This document shows positions 37,301-43,871 of a stretch of 64,000 bases of DNA, in pieces. The notes under the pieces were generated by a model. It did not search any database, was not told the origin of the DNA, and saw nothing but the letters and a program-made list of their open reading frames with translations. The position numbers and the translations under genes are program-made. The stretch is from JAUWGC01 sp963753055. GTDB lineage: Bacteria; Bacteroidota; Bacteroidia; Bacteroidales; B18-G4. Position 1 is the stretch's first letter. Each line of letters opens with the position of its first letter. The stretch lies in assembly GCA_963753055.1 (NCBI GenBank), contig CAVWAP010000009.1, positions 186,001 to 250,000 of the forward strand, given 5' to 3'.

Positions 37301-38344
37301 ATTACATTTATTCGTAAAGTCTCTTCTGAAAGTTTTGATAAGCTTTGTTTTTTCATTGATAATGATATGCTGGCAGATTGGTCAGGGACAACCACAAGCT
37401 GGACCAGGGAGAGTTTTGCCGTTAATCCCGGCTGGCATACCTTTAAATGGATTTACCAGAAGAATGCATCTGGTGGCATAGGCCAGGACTGTGCATGGTT
37501 GGATTATATCACCATGCCATCGATCATGGCACTGACTTGCTATGCTGGCCCCGATGATGATATCTGCAAGGATGAAACCTTTCAGTGTAGCGGTGAAGCA
37601 ACCGACTGGGTTTCCGTGGGATGGAGCACTTCCGGTACCGGTACCTTTAACAATAATTTCATCCTGGACCCTGTGTATACACCAAGTACGGCTGACCTCG
37701 AAGCAGGAATTGTAGAACTTACATTGGTAGCAAGCGATGATGAGGGCAGTACCGTTGATGATGAAATGATGCTGTCATTCATCGAAGCACCCGCAGCACC
37801 AGACCAACCAGAAGGACCAACCTATATCGATGTACTGCTTACTCCGGTATCAGAATATACAATTGGCTCTTTAGATAATGCCACATCATACCTTTGGGCA
37901 ATCGATCCTGCTGAGGCAGGCAGTATCAGTGGTACAAGCATTACCGGTACAGTACTATGGAACACTTCTTACTGGGGTACTGCTTATATTTCCGCAAAAG
38001 CCATTAATCAATGCGGTGAGAGTGATTTCTCAGAAAGTATTGAGGTGACTGTTGATAATACGGTTGGCATACCTGAGAGCACTGAGGATCTTTATACAGT
38101 CATCTATCCGAATCCTTTCACAGATAACCTTCACCTCAGATATCAGATATCAGATACCAGATATCTGATATGTGATTTATTTTCAATTGTTGGAGTTAGG
38201 ATTGATAGATTGCTGGAAGAGGAGCAAAGTGCTGGAATTTATGACATGGATATTGATTTGAGTAATTTACCTGAAGGAATTTACTTTATCAGGGTTCAGG
38301 CTGGTAATGATGTTTCTATAAGCAAGATAGTTAAAATCAAATAA
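34343..38344 (+). CDS. T9SS-secreted C25 cysteine peptidase (third of three in operon)
   Basis: 1333 aa. The N-terminus MKAIQLIPVRATLTGFWIVL is a longer signal sequence ending near VNAQ. The catalytic residues are His453 (NYTAHCSPQGWGDP, where the usual HG is HC) and Cys485/Cys486 (VGNCCSSSEY). Two calcium loops (GNNNGFADYGE, GDGNGRLDPGE), the jelly-roll (YEDWETGDFTKFEW...), PKD-like and Ig-like domains and a sorting domain (IYPNPFTDNLHL...) follow. The sorting domain contains RYQISDTRYLICDLF, encoded by a palindromic GATATC-rich repeat also found in the S8 protease. The gene starts 7 nt after the preceding stop and ends before a large inverted repeat. Confidence 0.88.
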   Translation: MKAIQLIPVRATLTGFWIVLFSLTLSVNAQDLQFNTTGQTRLEVDENTYLKFTASNALAGIQTSIINTEQGEFTRLFIPEYVRNMDYGHPELPVLRKLIEIPLGASPKINIVSSEYIELSLHEYGLPDKLYPCQPPRSKSQDEHDLVYDASAYQVDAYNTNPMVTVDVLGIMRNIRLGRLNISPVQYNPVSHTLKVFKEITFEIVSEGADIEQTMELKHRYASPYFEGLHKRLINYQPLSNRENFMRYPVKYVIISARMFESQLQPLIEWKKLKGFTVIEAYTDQANVGLTTLSIRSYIDSLYNAGTADDPAPSFVLFVGDILQLPTWENGNGETDRLYCEFTSDLMPEIYYGRFSAQTVEQLQPQIDKTLQYEKYTMPDPDYLNEVVMVAGVDAGHGYDWANGQINYGTINYFNEDHGITSHTYLYPESGSSSAAIIQDISNGVTYGNYTAHCSPQGWGDPSFTIGDIATLENEDMYGLLVGNCCSSSEYAVNECFGEAIVRAENKGAVGYIGASNSTYWDEDYYWGVGVGTISQNPPPYEETGLGMYDRAFHDHGEEFGEWYVSQDEMVFAGNLAVMEGSPSSAEYYWDIYNVLGDPSLMVYFSEPPEMAVSYPELLPLGSTAFTVTTEPYAYVALSLDGELLAAALADDSGIAELTMEPVYTAGIGDVVVTKQNGQPYFGTVVITNPTGPYLILNDNTINDSLGNNNGFADYGEMVYLNIALENLGGADALNTTATLIGSDPYITVSDDYQEIGTILSQSILWNNNAFAFEVEDVIPDQHVIDFELEIESVEKETWTQEFTITLNAPVLSILGITIDDSQFGDGNGRLDPGETADIKISNRNTGHCPSEFAIASLASYNAYLTFDNTTDTVGSLGLLGSKNAVFRVHVDPETPNGSILIDLEYNIIAGPYNASQVFTKRIGLLYEDWETGDFTKFEWVLDGDQPWEITHVFPYEGIYSAKSGLINDGETSELSLTLEVMVPDSITFIRKVSSESFDKLCFFIDNDMLADWSGTTTSWTRESFAVNPGWHTFKWIYQKNASGGIGQDCAWLDYITMPSIMALTCYAGPDDDICKDETFQCSGEATDWVSVGWSTSGTGTFNNNFILDPVYTPSTADLEAGIVELTLVASDDEGSTVDDEMMLSFIEAPAAPDQPEGPTYIDVLLTPVSEYTIGSLDNATSYLWAIDPAEAGSISGTSITGTVLWNTSYWGTAYISAKAINQCGESDFSESIEVTVDNTVGIPESTEDLYTVIYPNPFTDNLHLRYQISDTRYLICDLFSIVGVRIDRLLEEEQSAGIYDMDIDLSNLPEGIYFIRVQAGNDVSISKIVKIK
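38138..38182. repeat. GATATC-rich palindromic repeat inside the C25 sorting-domain coding region
   Basis: Several overlapping AGATATC/GATATCT units make an inverted repeat. The 24 nt at 38159-38182 recur on the minus strand at 44034-44057, in the sorting domain of the S8 protease, with one mismatch. Both copies are in frame and encode RYLI(C/F)DLF. Confidence 0.65.
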
Positions 38345-38349
38345 CACCT

Positions 38350-38424
38350 TTTGAACAGAGGAACAGAGGAGTGTTGATTTAAGATATGATCTTAGATTTC
38401 AAATCCTCTGTTCCTTTGTTCAAA
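38350..38424. terminator. Large inverted repeat between convergent genes, probable bidirectional terminator or dispersed repeat
   Basis: Arms 38350-38370 and 38404-38424 pair over 21 positions with a single G-T. A nested hairpin (TAAGAT 38380-85 with ATCTTA 38389-94) lies inside. The right arm overlaps the last codons of the minus-strand LuxE-like gene. There is no long T-tract, so a repeat element is as likely as a simple terminator. Confidence 0.6.
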
Positions 38425-39400
38425 CCATCAGACTGCAGCCCCGCACATCACTAAAATCAACTCTTCCAAGTACTTCGAAGGAGCCGTCAGGATGTATACG
38501 GCCGAGGTCCTGTGTGGCAATGAAGGAGCAGGAATAGATATTGGCCAGGTCGATGATATTTATTGGCCCTGTCTTGCCCACCTGCAAAAAAGCAAACGGA
38601 TCGTGAAGGTCCCTCACCATAACCCGCATCCAGGGAGGAGTGCGAAAATGGCCGTTCCCCATTGAATAGGCCTGGGATAGCAATTCAGTCATGCCATATT
38701 CACTATAGATCTCTTTCACTCCAAAACCTTCACATAATAATTGATGTAGCTCTTCGCGGATCATTTCAGTCCTTCTTCCTTTCATACCGCCAGTTTCTAT
38801 GACGATCAGCTCCGGATAATTCACCGTTCTGCTTTCTATAAGATCAAGGAGAGCATAAGTAACACCAAGTAGGATTACTTTCTTCTCCGGAGCTGCCTTT
38901 TCCAGATTATCAAGAAGCTGATCATATTGATCCAGGTAAAAACCACTATGCTCATCCTCAGTTAACCGAATAAGTTCATTAACCATAAATACCAATGATG
39001 AATCCTTACGATCGAGGTAAGAAGGAAGAAGTGCCAGGATGCTGTATTGCCGCGGGTCCCCAAAAAACAAATTAAAGCAATTGAGAAAACTTTTCTTGTA
39101 AAGGCTGGCATCTGCCACAGGATGCTTGCCTGGCGCGCTTCCCGTGGTACCACTGCTATGAAAGATCAACTCTGGTGAATGCTGATCCCAAATAATGTCA
39201 TGACTCTTATACAACTCTATTGGCAGAAAGGGGACCTGTTCTATCAATTGAATGGCATTGACATCAAAACTCAGTTGATCTATATAATTTTTATAAACCT
39301 GGTTATGCTGATATTGCAGGTGAAATATTTTTAGCGCTTGATCGTTAAAAGTATTGTAATCAGTGATCTTAAAGATGTTTTCAGCGATGGTGTTTTTCAA
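38420..39400 (-). CDS. LuxE-like acyl-protein synthetase / ANL-superfamily enzyme
   Basis: 326 aa, cytoplasmic. The nucleotide-binding P-loop FHSSGTTGS (80-88) and the later SEYGMTEL motif (233-240) are those of adenylate-forming enzymes, and overall length and layout fit the LuxE (acyl-protein synthetase) family rather than full-length acyl-CoA ligases. The C-terminal GRVDFSDVRGCSLMV resembles the region that carries the acyl-accepting Cys in LuxE. It probably activates a carboxylic acid as acyl-AMP, perhaps for a surface glycan or lipid precursor. No partner reductase is nearby. It is divergent from the lipoprotein operon at 39449 with only 48 nt between. Confidence 0.75.
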   Translation of the reverse strand: MKNTIAENIFKITDYNTFNDQALKIFHLQYQHNQVYKNYIDQLSFDVNAIQLIEQVPFLPIELYKSHDIIWDQHSPELIFHSSGTTGSAPGKHPVADASLYKKSFLNCFNLFFGDPRQYSILALLPSYLDRKDSSLVFMVNELIRLTEDEHSGFYLDQYDQLLDNLEKAAPEKKVILLGVTYALLDLIESRTVNYPELIVIETGGMKGRRTEMIREELHQLLCEGFGVKEIYSEYGMTELLSQAYSMGNGHFRTPPWMRVMVRDLHDPFAFLQVGKTGPINIIDLANIYSCSFIATQDLGRIHPDGSFEVLGRVDFSDVRGCSLMV

Positions 39401-39448
39401 TTGCTTTGCCTGTTAATGGTTTTTAACTAATTTTACTTCCGATCACTT

Positions 39449-39991
39449 ATGAAACTATATCCAAAAATATACTTATTTCTAATATTGATCCTGTCGATCG
39501 TGTTGACTTCGTGCAATAAGCGTGAAGATTTTTCAGAGATCCCTGCATTGGAATATGAAAGCTTTGTGATTCTTTACAATCCGGACCTCGGCATTTACGA
39601 CAGGGGAGTGATCTCCGTAAATTATACGGATGGGGACGGTGATATCGGCCTTGCCCAGGGAGATACTTTCTCTCCTTATAATCCCGACAACCGTTATTAT
39701 TATAATTTCATAATAACATATTTTGAAGTACAAAACGGGGAAGTCCTTGAGGTCCCTCTGCTGAGCTATAATCCCTCAACCCAGGAATACGATACTGTTT
39801 CTTTAAGTGCCAGAATCCCCATGCTAACACCATCAGGGAGAAATAAAGCCATCAAAGGTAACATCAAGGATACTATCTTTATTTACAATTTCAACTCCGA
39901 CTTTGATACGGTGAGATTCAGTGCCATTCTCGTCGACCGTGCACTTCATGAAAGCAATGAAGTTTTTACACCCTTTGTAATCCGCGAATAG
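39449..39991 (+). CDS. Lipoprotein, hypothetical
   Basis: 180 aa with a lipoprotein signal peptide (lipobox LTSC, Cys near residue 22). The mature part has an acidic YTDGDGDIGL segment that looks like a calcium-binding turn, then beta-rich sequence. No family is recognised beyond small Bacteroidetes lipoproteins. It heads a tight operon (spacing 9 nt to the TPR lipoprotein) with envelope genes, suggesting a role in outer-membrane or cell-wall homeostasis. Confidence 0.7.
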   Translation: MKLYPKIYLFLILILSIVLTSCNKREDFSEIPALEYESFVILYNPDLGIYDRGVISVNYTDGDGDIGLAQGDTFSPYNPDNRYYYNFIITYFEVQNGEVLEVPLLSYNPSTQEYDTVSLSARIPMLTPSGRNKAIKGNIKDTIFIYNFNSDFDTVRFSAILVDRALHESNEVFTPFVIRE

Positions 39992-40000
39992 CAAAAAACT

Positions 40001-41749
40001 ATGAGAAATTATTTACTATTACCTATAATCGCTATGATCTTGCTATCCGTTGCAGGATGCAAATCGACCAAAGTAGCTAATCAGGAAAATGCAACAATAA
40101 CAAAATCGGGTGAAGGCCCGCAAAGCACTTCCCCTGACAATTCAGCCCTTTTCATTGATGCTAATAAACAAAAGATCCTGGGGAACTTTGCTAAAGCTGA
40201 GCAATTATACCAGCAATGCCTGGTGATAAACCCCAATGATGCTGCATCAATGTATGAGCTGGCACGCCTATACCGCTCTCAAAGAGAAATTGAACCAGCC
40301 ATCCAATACGCTGAAAAAGCGTCTTCAACTGATCCTGAAAACATTTATTACCAGGTTCTTCTCTCAAACCTATATAAGCAGAATAATCAATTTGAAGAGT
40401 CCATTGCAGTACAGCTGGGGATAATTGAAAGATATCCGGACAATTACGAGTACTATTATGAACTTGCAATAACTTATCTGTTCGCCGGACAGTACGAAGA
40501 AGCCATCGACATCTATAACCAGCTGGAAGAAAAGATGGGTGTTACAGAGGAGATATCAATCCAGAAACAAAAGATTTATTTATTACAGAACGAACCGGAA
40601 AAAGCCATTAAAGAGCTTACCAAGCTTATTGAAGCGTTTCCCGGCAATGAGAAGTATTATTCCATGCTGGCTGAGCTATACCTGGCCAATGGCAAAGACA
40701 AGCAAGCATTGAATGCTTATATGAAAGTGCTTGAGCTTGATCCTGAGAATGCATACATACATATCTCCCTGGCCGATTACTACAGGAAAAGAGATGACAG
40801 GGAACAGTCATTCGAGCACCTGAAACTGGGCTTTGCCAACCCTAGTCTGGACATTGATACTAAAATCAATATTTTGTTGGCTTACTATACAGTATCCGAG
40901 TTCTATGAAGATTTGAAAGATGAAGGATTTGCCTTGTCAGAGATATTGATTGCTACTCATCCTGATGATCCCAAAGCCTATTCCATTCATGCTGACCTGC
41001 TTTATCGCGATAAACGCTTTGAAGAAGCCAGGGATGAGTTTCGGATGGTCATTGCTATCGACAGCAGCAGATACGTTGTCTGGGAACAATTGCTGTTTAC
41101 CGAAGCAGAACTTGAAGATTATGATGCCATGTTGGATGAAAGTACCAGGGCTATGGATTTATTTCCAAACCAGCCCCTGCCCTACCTGTTTTCATCTGTA
41201 GCAAATTTCCAAAAAGAGAATTATGAAGAGTCCATTGAGCTACTTGAAAGAGGCAAGAAATTCGTAATTGGCAATGATGCATTGTTGGCACAATTCTATG
41301 CTTACCTTGGCGATGCTTATCACCAAACAAAACAGGATGAGAAAGCATTTAATGTTTATGACAAAACCCTCAAGATTGACCCGGATAACTCAATTGTACT
41401 TAACAACTATGCTTATTACCTGTCACTGGAGAACCGTGACCTTGAAAAAGCCCTGGAGATGGCAAAGAAAGCAGTAGCGTTGGATCCGGATAACAGCAGC
41501 AACCAGGATACCTACGGATGGGTCTTATATAAGCTGAAGCGCTATGAAGAAGCGGAAGTATGGATACAGAAGTCTATCCAGAACCATACAGAAGAGAATG
41601 CGGAAGTGCTTGAGCATTACGGTGATGTATTGTACCAGCTCGGGCGCGCTGATGAGGCGTTGGAATACTGGAAGAGGGCTGCTAAAGGAAATGGTGAAGC
41701 ATCTGAATTCCTGGAAAAAAAGATTGAAGACCAAAAACTTTATGAATAA
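40001..41749 (+). CDS. TPR-repeat lipoprotein
   Basis: 582 aa; lipobox VAGC at about residues 17-20. The rest is an almost continuous array of tetratricopeptide repeats with the W/A-x-x-L-G/A-x-x-Y...A-x-x-x-Y/F-x-x-A-L/I pattern (e.g. YYELAITYLFAGQYEEAIDIY; AFNVYDKTLKIDPDNSIVLN). Such proteins act as periplasmic scaffolds. Its stop codon overlaps the start of the DUF4292 gene by 8 nt (ATGAATAA), so translation is coupled. The gene order TPR lipoprotein, DUF4292, EnvC-like M23 is familiar in Bacteroidetes. Confidence 0.85.
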   Translation: MRNYLLLPIIAMILLSVAGCKSTKVANQENATITKSGEGPQSTSPDNSALFIDANKQKILGNFAKAEQLYQQCLVINPNDAASMYELARLYRSQREIEPAIQYAEKASSTDPENIYYQVLLSNLYKQNNQFEESIAVQLGIIERYPDNYEYYYELAITYLFAGQYEEAIDIYNQLEEKMGVTEEISIQKQKIYLLQNEPEKAIKELTKLIEAFPGNEKYYSMLAELYLANGKDKQALNAYMKVLELDPENAYIHISLADYYRKRDDREQSFEHLKLGFANPSLDIDTKINILLAYYTVSEFYEDLKDEGFALSEILIATHPDDPKAYSIHADLLYRDKRFEEARDEFRMVIAIDSSRYVVWEQLLFTEAELEDYDAMLDESTRAMDLFPNQPLPYLFSSVANFQKENYEESIELLERGKKFVIGNDALLAQFYAYLGDAYHQTKQDEKAFNVYDKTLKIDPDNSIVLNNYAYYLSLENRDLEKALEMAKKAVALDPDNSSNQDTYGWVLYKLKRYEEAEVWIQKSIQNHTEENAEVLEHYGDVLYQLGRADEALEYWKRAAKGNGEASEFLEKKIEDQKLYE

Positions 41750-42611
41750 ACCCAAATCGATGGTTGCCAGACCACAGTGCACCTTAAAATGTAAAAATAT
41801 CTTGCCTGGATTGCTTCTTATTGCAAGCCTGAGCCTTTTAATTTCTTGCAAATCCACCAAAAGCACCTATAAACAACCTATTAAGGAAGAAGGCCCTGAT
41901 TACCTGTTTGAACAACTCAGTAAAAATGAATTACATTTCGACTGGTTTATGGCAAAGTTCAAGACAGACTATAAACATGGGAAGAAAACTACTGAGTTCA
42001 AAGGGCAAATCAGGATCAGGAAGGACAGTGTTATTTGGGTTACTTTCACTCCATTGCTGGGAATTGAAGCTGCTCGTCTAATGATCACAACTGATTCCGT
42101 GAAGTTTATGGACCGCATGAACAAAATTTATTTTGTTGGGGATTATCAGTTCGTGAATAATTACCTTAATACCACTGTTGATTTTGACATTCTGCAGGCC
42201 TTGGTCATAGGTAATGATTTTCAATTTTACGAAAAGACAAAATTCAGGGCGTCAATCGATAATCTTGAATACAGATTATCAACTGCCGGCAGACACAAGC
42301 TCAAAAAATACGTAAAGGAATCCGATATTCCTCCACAGGTTTACATCCAGACAATTTGGCTGGATCCTGAAACCTTTAAGATCTCAAAGGTATCAATCAA
42401 GGAAATCCAGAAGGAGAATAAGAAATTAGATGCCTATTATGGCGATTTCCAGGAAGTTGAAGGCCAGTTATATCCATTTGCTATGCTTTTTGAATTATCT
42501 AAGAATATTGAAGAGAAAATTGATGTGGATATCAAATGCACCAAGATTAGGATCAATGAACCCTTGAACTTCCCGTTTAACATCCCTGAAAAATATGAGC
42601 GTGTCTATTAA
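41742..42611 (+). CDS. DUF4292 family lipoprotein
   Basis: 289 aa from ATG 41742, which overlaps the preceding stop; ATG 41760 is a possible alternative. A hydrophobic stretch ends in a lipobox LISC. The mature domain (FKGQIRIRKDSVIWVTFTPLLGIEAARLMIT...) matches DUF4292, which has a LolA/LolB-like half-barrel character: an open beta sheet suited to holding lipid. A role in lipoprotein or lipid handling between membranes is inference. Longer in-frame upstream reading into the TPR gene is rejected because it would bury the signal peptide. Confidence 0.82.
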   Translation: MNKPKSMVARPQCTLKCKNILPGLLLIASLSLLISCKSTKSTYKQPIKEEGPDYLFEQLSKNELHFDWFMAKFKTDYKHGKKTTEFKGQIRIRKDSVIWVTFTPLLGIEAARLMITTDSVKFMDRMNKIYFVGDYQFVNNYLNTTVDFDILQALVIGNDFQFYEKTKFRASIDNLEYRLSTAGRHKLKKYVKESDIPPQVYIQTIWLDPETFKISKVSIKEIQKENKKLDAYYGDFQEVEGQLYPFAMLFELSKNIEEKIDVDIKCTKIRINEPLNFPFNIPEKYERVY

Positions 42612-43864
42612 TGATGAAAGCAACACATAATATCGCTACTATCTTTCTTCGAATTGCATTGCTGGTCTTTATGACTATGGTATGTGTTCATGGATTTGCT
42701 CAAAAAAATAAGAATCAGCTTGAAGCCGATAAAAAGCAACTTGAGAGGGATATCGAGTATACCAACACGCTGCTCAGCCAGACCAGGAAGGTCAGGGAGT
42801 CATCACTGAATGAACTTATCATCCTCAATAACCAGATCAGGAAACGAGAGCTGCTGATCATCAACATCAATGATGAAATAAAGTTTTTCGATCGGCAGAT
42901 TGCCAGTAATAATGACAGTATCAGAAAATTGACTTCATCCCTGGAGAAACTAAAAGAGGAATATGCAAGGATGATCTACTATTCTTTCAAGAATAAGAGT
43001 ACATATGACCGGCTTATGTTTATCTTTTCTGCAGACGACTTTAACCAGGCCTATCGCCGTCTTAAGTATTTTCAGCAATACAGTACATACCGCAGGACAC
43101 AGGTTAAACTAATCCAGGATACACAATTAGAGTTGGATAGGAAGATAAAAGAATATGAAACTCAAATAGCTGAAAGAGAGTCTCTTGTTCTTGAGTTAAA
43201 AGCAGAAAACGATGCACTAACCCAGAAGAAAGCTAGTAAAAACAATAGTGTTATTCAGCTTAGCAGGAAGGAAAAGGACCTGAAGAAAGAACTCCGCGAT
43301 AAGCAGCAGGCAGCAGCGAAACTAGAGCAGTCGATCAAAGACATCATTGCAGAAGAGATCAGGCTGGCAGAGGAGAGGGCTAAAAGAGAGACTTCAATGA
43401 AAAAGACAGAGGATATGGCGCTTACCCCTGTTGAGTATGAATTGTCGACCAATTTTGCCAACAATAAAGGCAAGCTTCCCTGGCCTTCTGCCCGTGGTAT
43501 AGTCTCCAGTACTTATGGAGAACACCCACATCCGGTACTCAAACATGTTAAAGTGAAAAACAATGGTATTAATATCCTCACAACTGAAGGAGAAAATGCC
43601 AGGGCAATATTTGAAGGTAAAGTAACCCGGATAATGGCAGTTCCAAATTACAACACGGTCGTCATCATCCGACATGGTGAATATCTTACTGTTTATTCAA
43701 ACCTGAGTGAAGTGTTTGTCAAGAATGGTGAGGATGTAGCTACCATGCAGGCCATTGGAAAGATCTATACTGATCCCTCAGAATCCAAGACAGAGCTGCA
43801 TTTCGAAATATGGAAAGCCAAGACTTTACAGAACCCTTCATTCTGGCTTGCCCGGAAACAATGA
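42611..43864 (+). CDS. EnvC-like murein hydrolase activator (coiled coil plus degenerate M23/LytM domain)
   Basis: 417 aa: signal peptide, long coiled coil (about 32-275), then a LytM domain (about 295-415). The metal-binding residues are lost: the position of HxGxD reads NNGIN, and the final HxH is ELHFE. It should therefore not cleave peptidoglycan itself. By analogy with EnvC it would activate an amidase during cell separation. The start ATG overlaps the upstream stop by 1 nt. It ends only 7 nt from the convergent S8 protease gene, with no terminator visible in between. Confidence 0.87.
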   Translation: MMKATHNIATIFLRIALLVFMTMVCVHGFAQKNKNQLEADKKQLERDIEYTNTLLSQTRKVRESSLNELIILNNQIRKRELLIININDEIKFFDRQIASNNDSIRKLTSSLEKLKEEYARMIYYSFKNKSTYDRLMFIFSADDFNQAYRRLKYFQQYSTYRRTQVKLIQDTQLELDRKIKEYETQIAERESLVLELKAENDALTQKKASKNNSVIQLSRKEKDLKKELRDKQQAAAKLEQSIKDIIAEEIRLAEERAKRETSMKKTEDMALTPVEYELSTNFANNKGKLPWPSARGIVSSTYGEHPHPVLKHVKVKNNGINILTTEGENARAIFEGKVTRIMAVPNYNTVVIIRHGEYLTVYSNLSEVFVKNGEDVATMQAIGKIYTDPSESKTELHFEIWKAKTLQNPSFWLARKQ

Positions 43865-43871
43865 TAAGGTA

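Noticed and set aside
34343..38344. Inactive C25 because HG is changed to HC at the catalytic His
   Set aside because: The His itself and the Cys pair remain, and the residue after His is not known to be essential, so loss of activity cannot be claimed.
41544..41741. N-terminal extension of the DUF4292 lipoprotein
   Set aside because: It overlaps the TPR gene by 200 nt in another frame and would bury the lipobox.
43865..43871. Missing terminator between the convergent EnvC-like and S8 genes
   Set aside because: With 7 nt between the stops there is no room; read-through is possible, but this is common and not evidence of a special system.
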